The notes: a model not told the origin generated them from the sequence alone. Shown: positions 51,762-61,961, counted from the first letter of the stretch. The stretch is DNA of 62,927 nucleotides from Anaerolinea sp. (GCA_014879835.1 JACSRJ010000095.1:1-62927), one strand, 5' to 3'. Numbers and translations are program-made.

Positions 51762-52445
51762 TTACTTAATGGGCAAATCTTGATAAGGCCCAAGCAGATA
51801 TGCCTGAGTCTGCCACATGATCCAGCCCATACCGCCATTAAATTCAACCTGAACCCAGTCGCCGCGCTGGTTACGCGCCTTCACATTGAGGAGCTGCCCA
51901 ATGCCTACCCCGCCCAGAACGGTGCTGTCAGAGCTGGCTTCAGCATATACGGTGATCTTTTCAACCACGACTTTGGCCGTGATCTTGAGCACCGGAATCG
52001 GCGCGCCCGTATCCCCCGGAATGGGATCAAGGGCAACCCGGTTGGCGCAGGTGTACTTGACCTTATCGCCCCCCTGCGTGACCATCGTCCCTGTGCTGTC
52101 GATCTCGTAGACGGTGACCGCGATCTCAGAGCCTTCAGGCGCACGGAAGTACAAACGGGCACTCACCCACACAGCGGAGCCAGTCTTTTTGACCTGTTTA
52201 AAGACTTTGGGTTCGCCCGCTTCGCCATAATTGCCATCCCCATCAAGATCAGCCGCAAAGACCGCATAATAGGGGGCAGAACCGTTAGAGAAACCGTCAT
52301 GGACTGCATAGACCGTGACCCCATTACAGGATCGGCGGTGAAGGGTCAGACGGGACATATTCGCAGAAGCTGGGACGGCGCTCCATAATGCGGGGATGAC
52401 CACCGCAAGCATCAGCCCGAACCGGATCAAAAGACGAGGACGCAT
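51762..52445 (-). CDS. secreted protein with C-terminal SH3b domain
   Basis: With ATG 52445 (MRPRLLIRFGLMLAVVIPAL) the protein is 227 aa and starts with a signal peptide cleaved near SANMS. An N-terminal domain (about 30-145) of unknown type has YAVHDGFSNGSAPYYAVFAA and a Gly/Asp-rich GDGNYGE loop. Residues about 165-225 are an SH3b domain: ITVYAEASSDSTVLGGVGIG, RNQRGDWVQVEFNGGMGWI. SH3b domains bind peptidoglycan or cell-surface ligands. Function otherwise unknown. Divergent from ybbR. Confidence 0.75.
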   Translation of the reverse strand: MRPRLLIRFGLMLAVVIPALWSAVPASANMSRLTLHRRSCNGVTVYAVHDGFSNGSAPYYAVFAADLDGDGNYGEAGEPKVFKQVKKTGSAVWVSARLYFRAPEGSEIAVTVYEIDSTGTMVTQGGDKVKYTCANRVALDPIPGDTGAPIPVLKITAKVVVEKITVYAEASSDSTVLGGVGIGQLLNVKARNQRGDWVQVEFNGGMGWIMWQTQAYLLGPYQDLPIK

Positions 52446-52515
52446 AACCTTATCACTCCTTAACACAGCATTGCGCCCATTTTACTCTGTAGCAGTTCTG
52501 TGGCACAATCATTTC

Positions 52516-53790
52516 ATGCTGAAGCCGCGTAATTTCGTGAAACTGCTCCTCGATAATCTTGGCTGGGGATTGGCGTCTCTGGCACTGGCAGTGATGATCT
52601 GGTATGCTGCCAGCTCAGTCCAGAACCCTGTCCGGGAAGAACGATTCCCTGACTTGATTCCTTTAAATTTGACTCCTAATGCAGGCTTAATCATCGTCAA
52701 TAAACCCCCAACCACTGCACAGGTGACCATTCGTGCTCTCGACTCCGTGTGGCGCAGTTTACAAAGCGGGGATATTCAGCTCAATGCCGATCTTTCCCAA
52801 CTCGGGCCGGGAACCCATACGGTTCTCATTCAAGGCATCCTTTCGGGGATCAGCGGCGGGGCGATTGTGCGGATTCAGCCTAACCGGATCACCCTCGAAC
52901 TGGCGGCACGGGGCGAAAGCATGATCAATGTGAGTGTGCATTTCACCTCAGACCCACCCGTCGGTTATGTGGCAGAGGCAGAACCATCACAGCCTGCGGT
53001 CAAAGTTTCGGGCGCACAGGAGAAGGTTAATCAGGTATCTGCAGTCCTCGCCCGGGTCGATCTTCAAGATCAGCGGGCTTCCTTCAGCCGCCGGGTGCTG
53101 CTCAGTGCGGTTGATGCAGAAGGCAAGGTGGTTTCCGATGTGGAACTTTCGCCTGTGGATATTGTGATCATGGTTGATGTACGCCAGCGCGCTGATGTGA
53201 CTGAACTGACGGTTGATCCGCGTTTTGTGCCGGGCACCCTCAGCCCCGGTTATATCCGCCCTGATTATCGTTGGGAACCGCGCCGGATTTTTGTTCGGGG
53301 TGATGCGGATGCGATTGCAGCCCTGAACGGGATCGCCCCCACAGAACCGATTGATCTCACCGGGCGCACCCAAACCTTCACGCAGGTGGTCAAAGTGCTG
53401 CTGCCTGCTGGGGTGACCATGCCCGATCCGACCGACATCACCGTGACCGTGACCATTGAGCCGGTCATTCTGAGCCGGGAATTTGCCGATATTCCGGTAC
53501 AGACTCAAGGGTTAGACCCGGCGGATTACACGATCAAGATCACCCCTGAACTGGTCAAGGTGATCGTGACTGGGCCTTCTGAAGCGGTGAGCAGCCTGAA
53601 GATCGAAGATATTCGGGTTTACGCGCCTTTAGCAGGCTTTTCTGCGGGGACGCACACGATTACCTTACAAGCGTCGGTGAGCAAAGCGGAGATCAAAGGA
53701 GAGGATGTGCGCATTCTGCCCAATCAGGCAGAGGTGACGGTCACCGCCCGCACCCCGACCGCAACACCTGCCCCTACCCGCCAGCCCTGA
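52516..53790 (+). CDS. YbbR-domain protein (CdaR-like, cyclase regulator)
   Basis: With ATG 52516 (MLKPRNFVKLLLDNLGWGLA) the protein is 424 aa: a membrane-anchor helix (about 11-32) and then four extracytoplasmic YbbR repeats, seen as recurring 'P-x-x-V-x-V-x-G' strands such as PAVKVSGAQEKVNQV and ELVKVIVTGPSEAVSSL. It ends in a Thr/Pro tail. YbbR proteins regulate the diadenylate cyclase CdaA and normally lie beside it; no cdaA gene is in this window. There is almost no 5' leader and no Shine-Dalgarno, so the mRNA may be leaderless. The stop is 3 bases from the DNA methyltransferase gene's coding end. Confidence 0.82.
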   Translation: MLKPRNFVKLLLDNLGWGLASLALAVMIWYAASSVQNPVREERFPDLIPLNLTPNAGLIIVNKPPTTAQVTIRALDSVWRSLQSGDIQLNADLSQLGPGTHTVLIQGILSGISGGAIVRIQPNRITLELAARGESMINVSVHFTSDPPVGYVAEAEPSQPAVKVSGAQEKVNQVSAVLARVDLQDQRASFSRRVLLSAVDAEGKVVSDVELSPVDIVIMVDVRQRADVTELTVDPRFVPGTLSPGYIRPDYRWEPRRIFVRGDADAIAALNGIAPTEPIDLTGRTQTFTQVVKVLLPAGVTMPDPTDITVTVTIEPVILSREFADIPVQTQGLDPADYTIKITPELVKVIVTGPSEAVSSLKIEDIRVYAPLAGFSAGTHTITLQASVSKAEIKGEDVRILPNQAEVTVTARTPTATPAPTRQP

Positions 53791-54772
53791 CCGTTAATGA
53801 TTCAAAGGCTGGCATTTTAGGCTCAGTGATTCCAGTTTGGCGTTGTGGTACTGCCGAATCTGCTGATCCACGTAGTTCTGAAAGGTCGCTTTGTTCAGAG
53901 GGCGCATTGGCATCAATCCCATATGGCGTTTGCTCAAGTCTCTCGCGGGAGATTGTGACATACTCCTCGGATTTCTCAATGCCAATGTAGTTTCGGGCAA
54001 GCCGTTTGGCGGCCGCAGCGGTTGTACCCGAACCGATAAACGGATCAAGAACCACATCCCCCGGCTTGGTGAACAATTTTATAAACCATTGAGGCAGTGC
54101 TACTGGGAATGACGCACTGTGACCTCGGTTGTAACACTCCGTAGCCATGTGCAGGACATTGTTGGGGTAGACTTTCTCGCGCCCTACCCAATTAGAGATG
54201 TTTTTGCCAAACCCACTACCCACCTTGGACTCATCACGGCGTTTGTCCGTTTCGCTGAGGGTGCGAAGGCGTGTTTCGGCCCAATCCCCAACGGGAACCA
54301 TGACCTCTTCCTGATACATATCAAATTTCCGCGACTTGGTGAAGTGCAGCAGACGCTCCCATGAATCGCGGAACCGGTTTGACCATTTTCCGGGATAAGA
54401 ATTTTTCTTATGCCAGCAGTATTCTTCAGTCCACAACCAACCGCGTTTACGCATCTCCAAGATAAGCTCAAGTACATAGGTGTGGCGCTCACCGTCTACC
54501 ACCCGCTCTTTGATATTGAGGATGAATGACCCGGAAGGATGAAGCACCCGTTTGAGTTCATCCCCGATAGGCATAAACCACGCCACATAATCATCAGGGG
54601 CAATGCCCCCATAGGTGTTCTTGCGCTGATCAGCATAGGGCGGTGATGTTACAATCAGATTCACGCTTTGAGATGGAATTCGAGGGAGGATTTCCTCACA
54701 CAATCCATGATGAATCTGATTCAAGATCGGATCATCATGCGGTGGAGGTGGTGAGAAAAATGTCAACTGCAT
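53774..54772 (-). CDS. orphan DNA methyltransferase (N4-C or N6-A, beta class)
   Basis: From ATG 54772 (MQLTFFSPPPP) the protein is 332 aa; the frame opens 12 codons earlier. Catalytic motif IV is TSPPYADQ near the N-terminus; the SAM motif I is DPFIGSGTTAAAAKRLARNY near the C-terminus. The IV-before-I order defines the beta class, which methylates exocyclic amino groups of A or C. No restriction enzyme gene is adjacent. The last ~45 residues may be in the wrong frame: another frame over 53794-53900 reads KATFQNYVDQQIRQYHNAKL and ends at 53796, just clear of ybbR. Confidence 0.87.
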   Translation of the reverse strand: MQLTFFSPPPPHDDPILNQIHHGLCEEILPRIPSQSVNLIVTSPPYADQRKNTYGGIAPDDYVAWFMPIGDELKRVLHPSGSFILNIKERVVDGERHTYVLELILEMRKRGWLWTEEYCWHKKNSYPGKWSNRFRDSWERLLHFTKSRKFDMYQEEVMVPVGDWAETRLRTLSETDKRRDESKVGSGFGKNISNWVGREKVYPNNVLHMATECYNRGHSASFPVALPQWFIKLFTKPGDVVLDPFIGSGTTAAAAKRLARNYIGIEKSEEYVTISRERLEQTPYGIDANAPSEQSDLSELRGSADSAVPQRQTGITEPKMPAFESLTVRAGG

Positions 54773-54902
54773 TTTTGAACCCATCCCTTCATTACATCTC
54801 ATCAACATTCGTGGCTAGGTGCAATACCTGCACAAACCATTCCCCCAAAGCGGATTTACTGGACCATATCACGATTCTTCGGTCCGTCAAGCCCTCTAAA
54901 TC

Positions 54903-57401
54903 TCACGATTCGGGAGGACTGCCGCCGTTGGGTGAAGCCTCGTTGGAGGGCGGCATCACCACCCGTTCCGGACGGCGCACGATCTGGGTGATCCCGTTGA
55001 CCCGATCATGATGGGTGAGTTTGATCCCGGTGAAATCGCCCTTAAGCGGGCGTGTCCCATGCGGTGCATCGGCAAAACGGGCGACTTTAAAACGCCCTCT
55101 GGCGGTCAGGATGATCACCAGATCATTCATGGTCGCTATGGTGGACGCGGCCACCCGATCCCCCAGTGTGAGTTTCATGGTCACAACCCCAGTGCCGGCA
55201 CGCCCTTGTAAGGGATATTCGGCCAGCGGCGAACTCTTGGCAATCCCGCTTTCGGTGACCGTCCACACGGCCGTGCCAGAGCGGGCCACATTGGCGCTGA
55301 CCACCTTATCACCCTCGCTGAGTTTGATGCCCCGCATTCCACCCGCAGGCAGCCCGGTAGGACGCACCTCTGCCACCTTAAAACGAATGGCCTGAGCATC
55401 CGCCGTGATCAACACGACCTCATCCTCATCATCCACATAGTGCGCTGCGACGATCCGATCTTCGCCCACATTCATCACCGTAAAAGCGCGTGCCGTCAGG
55501 CCGGGCAAATCCGCCACCCGGATCCGTTTGGCATCACCGCCTTCGGTCACAAAAAAGAAGTAACCATCCTCCATCGAAGTGGCCAAACTGATCGCCCCAA
55601 CAATCGGTTCACCATTGCGGAAATCCGTCTGAGAGCCAGTATCTGCCCCTTCACCCGGCTCATCAGTCATGGGCAGTCCCTGCACGGGCACACTGACCGC
55701 ACGCCCATCCGTGCCGATCAGGTACAGAATATCGGCGGTGTTGCTGCGCAGTAAAAAGCGCGGTGGGTCTTCGGTTCGGGCGGTAATCTTAGGCGGTTGA
55801 TCCTGATAGGTGCGGCTGATCCGGTTGTTGTGGGTGAGAGTCACCCATGTGCTTTCGTTTTGGGCCAGCAGATCCTCAGCCGTCACTTCGCGGGGGGCAC
55901 CCGCGATGATCGCGGTGCGGCGGGGATCGTTAAAGCGTTTTTTGATCTCCAGCAGTTCATCCGCGATCACTTTGCGCATTAAGGGAGGGTTATTCAGCAG
56001 CCCTTCCAAATACTGGATAGTCTGGATTTTCTCCTTAAATTCTTCCTGAATCTTGACCTGTTCCAGTGCCGCCAAGCGCCGAAGCTGCATATCGAGGATC
56101 GCGGTTGCCTGCGCTTGTGAGAGATTGAGCCGAGACATCAGCGCGGTTCGGGCCGCCTCACTGGATTCGCTCTCTCGGATGATGCGGATCACCAGATTAA
56201 GCTGATCGAGGGCGATCAACAGTCCTTGCAAGATGTGGGCACGCTCACGCGCACGGGCAAGATCGTATTGAGAACGGCGGCGCACCACTTCCAAGCGGTG
56301 TTCGAGGTATACCCGGAGCGACTGCTTGAGCGAAAGGGTACGGGGTTCGTTATCGACCAGCGCTAGCATAATCACGCTGAAGGTGGTCTGAAGGGGGGTG
56401 AGCTTAAATAAATCTTTGAGCACCTCAGCCGGATCAAACCCGCTGCGCACCTCAATCACAATGCGCAAGCCCTGCCGATCACTTTCATCGCGCAGATCAC
56501 TGATGCCATCGATCTTCTCGTTGCGCACCAGATCGGCGATCCGCTCGATCAGGCTGTTTTTATTGATCTGGTAAGGAATCTCACCAATGATGATCTGGTT
56601 TTTGCCCCGCCCCAAACTCTCAATGTGGGCTTTGGCACGCACCGTAAGTTTGCCCCGGCCGGTGGCATAAGCAGCCGTGAGGGCATCGTCGTATTCCTGT
56701 ATCTCTCTGGACTCACTGTCTCGAAACAGCAGTCCCCCAGTGGGAAAGTCCGGCCCTTTGATATATTCCATCAAGTCACGCACGGAGACGTCATCAAGAT
56801 TTTCCCAATGGCGGAGCATGTGCACACAGGCATCGACCACTTCGCCGATGTTATGTGGCGGGACATTGGTGGACATCCCCACTGCGATCCCCGATGCGCC
56901 GTTGATAAGCATGTTGGGCAGGGCAGCGGGTAAAACGCTGGGCTCCTGCAAACTGCCATCAAAGTTGTCGATGAAATCCACCGTATCTTTATCAATATCG
57001 GTGAGCAGTTCCATCCCAATGGCTGTTCCCCGTGCTTCGGTATAACGCATCGCAGCGGGGGCATCACCGTCGATACTGCCAAAGTTGCCCTGCCCGTCAA
57101 CCAATTCATAGCGCACTGAAAAGTCTTGGGCTAAGCGTGCCATGGCCTCATACACCGCTTGATCCCCGTGAGGATGGTACTTACCCAAAACCTCCCCGAC
57201 GATACGAGCGCTCTTTTTGAAAGGGGAATCCGGGCGCAATCCCATATCCGCCATTGCATACAGGATGCGCCGCTGGACGGGTTTCAAGCCGTCACGGGCA
57301 TCAGGCAGGGCGCGGGCCACAATCACGCTCATGGCATAATCAAGATATGCCTCGCGCATCTGTTCATCAATATTTACCGGGCGCACAACTCCAATGGTCA
57401 T
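54903..57401 (-). CDS. gyrA: type IIA topoisomerase A subunit (GyrA type)
   Basis: An 832-aa DNA-breaking subunit. The catalytic Tyr120 lies in AAMRYTEAR, with [20 protein letters not shown] and [20 protein letters not shown] before it; the coiled-coil tower (380-460) and the beta-pinwheel C-terminal domain follow. At the quinolone-determining helix, Gln81 and Glu85 replace the usual Ser and Asp (E. coli 83 and 87). The gyrase box is degenerate: QGRAGTG at 732-738 instead of QRRGGRG. It may be gyrase or topo IV; length and C-terminal repeats favour gyrase. GyrB is not in the window. Confidence 0.9.
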   Translation of the reverse strand: MTIGVVRPVNIDEQMREAYLDYAMSVIVARALPDARDGLKPVQRRILYAMADMGLRPDSPFKKSARIVGEVLGKYHPHGDQAVYEAMARLAQDFSVRYELVDGQGNFGSIDGDAPAAMRYTEARGTAIGMELLTDIDKDTVDFIDNFDGSLQEPSVLPAALPNMLINGASGIAVGMSTNVPPHNIGEVVDACVHMLRHWENLDDVSVRDLMEYIKGPDFPTGGLLFRDSESREIQEYDDALTAAYATGRGKLTVRAKAHIESLGRGKNQIIIGEIPYQINKNSLIERIADLVRNEKIDGISDLRDESDRQGLRIVIEVRSGFDPAEVLKDLFKLTPLQTTFSVIMLALVDNEPRTLSLKQSLRVYLEHRLEVVRRRSQYDLARARERAHILQGLLIALDQLNLVIRIIRESESSEAARTALMSRLNLSQAQATAILDMQLRRLAALEQVKIQEEFKEKIQTIQYLEGLLNNPPLMRKVIADELLEIKKRFNDPRRTAIIAGAPREVTAEDLLAQNESTWVTLTHNNRISRTYQDQPPKITARTEDPPRFLLRSNTADILYLIGTDGRAVSVPVQGLPMTDEPGEGADTGSQTDFRNGEPIVGAISLATSMEDGYFFFVTEGGDAKRIRVADLPGLTARAFTVMNVGEDRIVAAHYVDDEDEVVLITADAQAIRFKVAEVRPTGLPAGGMRGIKLSEGDKVVSANVARSGTAVWTVTESGIAKSSPLAEYPLQGRAGTGVVTMKLTLGDRVAASTIATMNDLVIILTARGRFKVARFADAPHGTRPLKGDFTGIKLTHHDRVNGITQIVRRPERVVMPPSNEASPNGGSPPES

Positions 57402-57574
57402 GGTTGTTCTTATTTCTGGTCCTGCTGTCCACTGGCAAACGCGGCAATCTTAAGGGTAGGTTGGGCAAAGTGTCAACCTCTATTCAGGCAACACTTTTTA
57501 TCAGAACGAGTGTTCGGGATTATAACCCAGATCAAAAAAGGGGGCAATCACCATTTCAAAGCGGGATGAAACAG

Positions 57575-57619
57575 GGCAAACGCATCATTACGGGTGCGCG
57601 CCAAGTGGATGCGTTTGCC
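57575..57619. repeat. 12-bp inverted repeat between MFS and gyrA genes
   Basis: Arms GGCAAACGCATC (57575-57586) and GATGCGTTTGCC (57608-57619), separated by 21 bases. It lies in the 265-base gap between gyrA and the upstream MFS gene, both on the minus strand. It could be a transcript hairpin after the MFS gene or a protein-binding site ahead of gyrA. Confidence 0.55.
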
Positions 57620-57631
57620 TCTGCCCATACA

Positions 57632-57652
57632 AGGTTGGGGTGAACCCAACCT
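57632..57652 (-). terminator. weak hairpin terminator after the MFS gene
   Basis: Perfect 8-bp stem AGGTTGGG / CCCAACCT with 5-base loop, 15 bases past the MFS stop. On the minus strand it is followed by TGTATGGG, not a T tract, so termination may be inefficient. Confidence 0.45.
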
Positions 57653-57666
57653 GCTTACAAACTGCC

Positions 57667-58869
57667 TCAGGCGGCGCTCTTGTGTTTTACCAGACGGGTG
57701 GTGATGAAGGCCAGACTCATACCCACCGCAAGGATGATCAAAACCACACCATACGCCTCCTTGATGCCCACCCGATCCGTGAGGCTGCCCAGAAAGAGGG
57801 GTACCGCAAAGATCGCCCCAGCCACAAACAGGGTATTGCGTGAGGTCGCAGCATTGGTCTGGCCGGGGGCAGCGCTGAGGGCAAGGGAAATGCCCTGAGG
57901 ATACAGGTTAGCAATGCCAAGTCCGGTCACAAACAGACCCATGATGTTGAGGGTCTGACTGCCTCCCTGCCAGAGGAGCAAAAACCCGCCCATCGAGAGG
58001 GCATAAGCGCCCAACAGCAAGTGTCCGCTCCACAGGCGGCGCGAGAGGATACTGCCCACGATACGCCCAACGGCCATCGCCACAAAAAAGAGCGACACCC
58101 GGGTGGTGGCATCAATCTTGCTCAAGCCCACCACATGCTCCAAAAAAGCAGGGGCAAAAAAGAGGGTGCTCCACTCTGCGGCCGCCCCAATAGCATTGGC
58201 GCTAATGCCTGACCAGAAGGCAAAAGGTAGGCGTTTGGGGACACCGCTCTGACTGTGGCTTTCTTGGATGGGAGGCAGAGGGGTGCGCCCCATCAACAGC
58301 AGCAGGATGAGAATCGCAAGGGCAGGACTGTAAATGGCAGCACGCCAGTCGAGGCTGAAGGCGTCGCCCCGATTCTCATACATCCGCTGAAACTCACCCG
58401 CCAGTAGGGGCGCAAAAAAGACCACCAGACTGGCCATCACGTTTGCCTCGGCGAGTGCTACCCCTCGGTTTTGGCGGTGATGATCGGAAAGCACAGCCTG
58501 TGAGGTGATTAGCACCAAACCGCCACAAAAACCGGAGATAAAAGCGCCTCCGGCGGTGACCAGAATCACCTTACCGAGGGTGGTGATGAGCAGCCCCGCA
58601 ACCATACCTATCCCTCCAAACCAGAGGGCCTTCCAGCGCCCGATGCGTAGGGTGAGGCGATCCCCTATGAAACCCATGAGGGATGCACCTAGCGCGGTGA
58701 TGCTCACATGGAGGCTGCTCTGGGTGTAGGTGTAGTCCAGTTCGATGCTCAGGAAGTTCATGATCGAGGCGATCACGGCCTGAAGGTAGGAAAAATAGCC
58801 AGTGAGGAGGAAGATCAGCCACGTAAGCTGATCGCGCCTGTAGCTGGTGGTTTGAGGTTCGTGGTACAA
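57667..58869 (-). CDS. MFS transporter
   Basis: A 400-aa major facilitator with 12 predicted spans. It begins at TTG 58869 behind AAGGAG (7-8 base spacing). The helix 2-3 loop, GFIGDRLTLRIGRWKALWFG, fits the G-x-x-x-D-R/K-x-G-R-R family motif. The substrate is unknown; the family covers anion, sugar, drug and oxalate/formate exchangers, and the general look (N-terminal helix, 'SSLHVSITALGASLMGFIGD') is most like the latter group. Confidence 0.85.
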   Translation of the reverse strand: MYHEPQTTSYRRDQLTWLIFLLTGYFSYLQAVIASIMNFLSIELDYTYTQSSLHVSITALGASLMGFIGDRLTLRIGRWKALWFGGIGMVAGLLITTLGKVILVTAGGAFISGFCGGLVLITSQAVLSDHHRQNRGVALAEANVMASLVVFFAPLLAGEFQRMYENRGDAFSLDWRAAIYSPALAILILLLLMGRTPLPPIQESHSQSGVPKRLPFAFWSGISANAIGAAAEWSTLFFAPAFLEHVVGLSKIDATTRVSLFFVAMAVGRIVGSILSRRLWSGHLLLGAYALSMGGFLLLWQGGSQTLNIMGLFVTGLGIANLYPQGISLALSAAPGQTNAATSRNTLFVAGAIFAVPLFLGSLTDRVGIKEAYGVVLIILAVGMSLAFITTRLVKHKSAA

Positions 58870-58988
58870 AAATATCTCCTTTATTTGATGCTTGACAGGT
58901 TTAAGTGGGTGCCCTCAACCAGCAAACCCTGCGTGGTGCTCAACCACACCCGGTCGTGGGGGATGTGTGGGGTGATAATGTGATTTAT

Positions 58989-59018
58989 TTGCTCCAAATC
59001 GCACAATCTTGTTATTAT
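58989..59018 (+). promoter_or_regulatory. putative sigma-70 promoter of the sdh operon
   Basis: TTGCTC (58989-58994) and TATTAT (59013-59018) with an 18-base spacer, 57 bases before ATG 59075 and its AAGGAGG site. This is the only good pair in the region between the divergent MFS and sdh genes. Confidence 0.5.
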
Positions 59019-59074
59019 GGGCTAATCCGGCAAGAATAATGATGAGTACTTAGAGTTGAAGGAGGCGCATCTCC

Positions 59075-60124
59075 ATGACTTCCCTCGTTCTGACCATCAC
59101 TGAAACGCTGCGCTATCGCGGCAAAATTGGTCAGTGGAGCTGGGTGCTTCACCGTATCGCGGGAATAGGCACCCTCGTATTCCTCGTCATGCATGTGATC
59201 GATACCTCATGGGCAACTTTTTACCCAGAGCTGTACGCCAAGGCAATCGCCGCGTACAAAACTCCCCTCTTCACCCTTGGGGAGTTTGGGTTGGTGGCTT
59301 GTGTGGTGTACCATGCGCTCAATGGCTTTCGCATCGCCCTGTTTGATTATCGCCCCAAATGGTGGCGGCATCAGGCAAACGCCGCGAAAGTTGTGTTTTT
59401 AGCAACGGTTGTGATCCTTGTCCCCGTCTTTTTGGCCATGTTTGGACATGTGCTGAATTTCTACAATGAACGCGCCACGACCTTTGATCTGGGGCTGGAG
59501 CAGGTAGTAGAAGCCGTCTCGCCTTTTGTGGTGGGAACGGTGGTGATCCTACTACTGGCGCTTTTGGTCTCGTTGGTGGCCTCCGTTGTGCCCGGCTTAG
59601 GTGGATTCAAGTATACCCCGAAGGCCCAGTACAAGGGCAGCAAGCAGAGTCTGCTGGTATGGCAGTTCATGCGCATTTCTGGGGTGTTGATCATCCCGCT
59701 GGTGTTTGGGCATCTGGCGATGGTCCATGTGATCAACGGGGTCTTTGACATCACCAAACTGGGGCATGTGCCCTTTGGTACCAACCTCGGCGCAAACATG
59801 CTCGAAGTGACTGTTCATGGGGTGCAGATGGCAAGCGCTGCCAAGTTTGTGGAACTGCGCTGGAACACCCTGCTGGCCGGGGTTTATATCTGGCGGGTGT
59901 ACGACATTCTGCTGCTGGTGTTGGTCGTGGTTCACGGCTTTAACGGAGCCCGTTACGTGATGGAAGACTACACCCGCAACCCGGTGGTTCGTCGGGCATT
60001 TAACATCGCCTTCTTTGGCACCATGATCGGCGTGCTGCTTGTGGGTGCGCTGGCGATCCTACAAACCGCCCTCGGCACGGCTGAGAAGATGCTCAACCAA
60101 GCCTCACAGGTCATCATCAGATAA
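59075..60124 (+). CDS. succinate dehydrogenase membrane anchor, SdhC-SdhD fusion
   Basis: A 349-aa integral membrane protein holding heme b and the quinone site. Residues 20-130 are SdhC-like: WSWVLHRIAGIGTLVFLVMH (His26, His40) and VVYHALNGFRIALFDYRP (His80). Residues about 190-340 are SdhD-like: LLVWQFMRISGVLIIPLVFG-HLAMVHVIN (His213, His218) and LVVVHGFNGARYVMEDYT (His287). The similar spacing in each half supports a fusion of the two anchors. About seven spans. AAGGAGG lies ahead of ATG 59075. sdhA follows 33 bases later; a separate sdhD is absent. Confidence 0.88.
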   Translation: MTSLVLTITETLRYRGKIGQWSWVLHRIAGIGTLVFLVMHVIDTSWATFYPELYAKAIAAYKTPLFTLGEFGLVACVVYHALNGFRIALFDYRPKWWRHQANAAKVVFLATVVILVPVFLAMFGHVLNFYNERATTFDLGLEQVVEAVSPFVVGTVVILLLALLVSLVASVVPGLGGFKYTPKAQYKGSKQSLLVWQFMRISGVLIIPLVFGHLAMVHVINGVFDITKLGHVPFGTNLGANMLEVTVHGVQMASAAKFVELRWNTLLAGVYIWRVYDILLLVLVVVHGFNGARYVMEDYTRNPVVRRAFNIAFFGTMIGVLLVGALAILQTALGTAEKMLNQASQVIIR

Positions 60125-60157
60125 AGGTACTTGGTAGAGGAGTCTCAAGAACCTATC

Positions 60158-61930
60158 ATGAAAATGCATCAATTTGACGCGCTGATCGTGGGCGCAGGCG
60201 GGGCGGGGCTGATGGCAGCTCTGTATGCCTCACGGTCGGTGAAAGTTGCTGTGATCAGCAAATTATACCCAACCCGCTCCCATACGGGGGCCGCGCTAGG
60301 GGGAATCGGGGCCGCACTGGGCAACGAGGAACCGGATAACTGGCGCTGGCACGCTTTTGATACGATCAAAGGCGGCGACTATCTGGTCGATCAGGATGCG
60401 GCTGAAATCTTAGCCAAAGAAGCCATCGACGCGGTGATCGAACTGGAGCATATGGGACTGCCCTTTGACCGCACCAAAGAGGGCAAAATCTCTCAGCGGC
60501 GCTTTGGTGGGCACACCAACAACGAGACGGGTAAGCCAGTACGCCGCGCCTGTCATGCGGCAGACCGCACTGGACACATGATCCTTCAGACCCTGTATCA
60601 GCAGTGCATCAAGAGCAACGTGACTTTTTTTGATGAATACCATGTCGTCGATTTGCTCATGAGCGCTGATGGACGGGCCGCTGGGGTGGTGGCGATCTGC
60701 ATGGAGGACAGCGAACTGCACGTCTTTCAGTCCAAAGCGGTGGTGTTTGCCACTGGTGGATGGGGTAAAGCATGGGAAGTGACCAGCAATGCCCACAGTC
60801 TTACCGGGGATGGCGCGGCCGTTTGTTATCGCCGGGGAATCCCCATGGAGGACATGGAGTTTTTCCAGTTCCATCCGACGGGGCTTTACCCCACCGGATT
60901 CCTGATCACCGAAGGGGTGCGGGGTGAAGGTGGGGTGCTGCTTAATGGACGGGGTGAACGCTTTATGGAGCGTTACGCGCCCAAGATTAAAGACCTTGCC
61001 GGGCGTGATGTGGTCTCCCGTGCCATCTTTTTGGAACTGCGCGAAGGGCGGGGGGTGAATGGCAAACGTTATGTGCACCTCGACCTGACCCCGGAAACGG
61101 TACGTCGCTACAAGGCCGAAGCCAACGAACCTTATGATCATTACACCGCACACTATATTGAGTCCAAGTTGGCCGAAACCTGCGATCAGGGGCGCACCTA
61201 TGCGGGCATCGACCCGCTTCGAGAACCGCTGCCGATTCAACCAACAGCCCATTATGCGATGGGTGGTATCCCCACCAACAACAACGCTCAGGTGATCCGC
61301 GACGCCAACAATACGGTTGTACCCGGCTTGTATGCGGCGGGTGAATGCGCCTGTGTAAGTGTGCATGGGGCGAACCGACTGGGCACCAATTCGCTGGTTG
61401 ATCTGGTCGTGTTTGGGCGTCGTGCTGGGCAGGATGCCGCGAAGTATTGCACAGACGCCAGTATGCCCACACTCCCAGCGGATGCGGGCAAAGAGGCAGA
61501 AGCGAGCATCAAGCGGTTGTTCAGCGCACGGGGCAAGACCCGCCCCGGTGTGATCCGCCAGAAAATGCAGTCGGTGATGCAGGACTATGTGGGTGTGTTC
61601 CGCGAGGAAGCGGGGATGCAAAAGGCGGTGGATGCCCTGCGTGAACTGAAGCAGGAATATGACTCCAACCTGTTGATTGAAGATGCAGGCAGAACCTTCA
61701 ACACCGATCTGCTCGAAGCGTGGGAGTTGGGCTGCCTGCTGGACATCTCCGAGGTGACTGCCCGCGCCGCTTTGCAGCGTAAGGAAAGCCGGGGTGGACA
61801 TGCCCGTGAGGATTATCCCAAACGGGATGATGTGAACTGGCTCAAACATACTTTTGTTCACGTCGATGGCAAGGTGGAGTTCAAACCGGTGGTGATCACC
61901 GAGTACCAGCCTAAAGAGCGCGTCTACTAA
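60158..61930 (+). CDS. sdhA: succinate dehydrogenase flavoprotein subunit
   Basis: A 590-aa FAD subunit that oxidises succinate to fumarate. Start ATG 60158 ([20 protein letters not shown]); a TTG at 60131 would add nine residues. FAD-binding GAGGAG; the FAD-linked His42 in [19 protein letters not shown]; active-site [34 protein letters not shown] and [26 protein letters not shown]. All are intact. Separated from sdhB by a 10-bp-stem hairpin. Confidence 0.96.
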   Translation: MKMHQFDALIVGAGGAGLMAALYASRSVKVAVISKLYPTRSHTGAALGGIGAALGNEEPDNWRWHAFDTIKGGDYLVDQDAAEILAKEAIDAVIELEHMGLPFDRTKEGKISQRRFGGHTNNETGKPVRRACHAADRTGHMILQTLYQQCIKSNVTFFDEYHVVDLLMSADGRAAGVVAICMEDSELHVFQSKAVVFATGGWGKAWEVTSNAHSLTGDGAAVCYRRGIPMEDMEFFQFHPTGLYPTGFLITEGVRGEGGVLLNGRGERFMERYAPKIKDLAGRDVVSRAIFLELREGRGVNGKRYVHLDLTPETVRRYKAEANEPYDHYTAHYIESKLAETCDQGRTYAGIDPLREPLPIQPTAHYAMGGIPTNNNAQVIRDANNTVVPGLYAAGECACVSVHGANRLGTNSLVDLVVFGRRAGQDAAKYCTDASMPTLPADAGKEAEASIKRLFSARGKTRPGVIRQKMQSVMQDYVGVFREEAGMQKAVDALRELKQEYDSNLLIEDAGRTFNTDLLEAWELGCLLDISEVTARAALQRKESRGGHAREDYPKRDDVNWLKHTFVHVDGKVEFKPVVITEYQPKERVY

Positions 61931-61938
61931 ACCTGCCT

Positions 61939-61961
61939 CCCTCCCTGTGCTACAGGGAGGG
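61939..61961 (+). other. intercistronic hairpin between sdhA and sdhB
   Basis: CCCTCCCTGT-GCT-ACAGGGAGGG: a perfect 10-bp stem with a 3-base loop starting 9 bases after the sdhA stop and 26 bases before ATG of sdhB. It has no T tract, so it is more likely an mRNA processing, stability or attenuation element than a full terminator. Confidence 0.65.

Noticed and set aside
51753-52388. 211-aa frame antisense to the SH3b gene
   Set aside because: The minus-strand protein has a signal peptide and SH3b domain; the antisense frame has neither.
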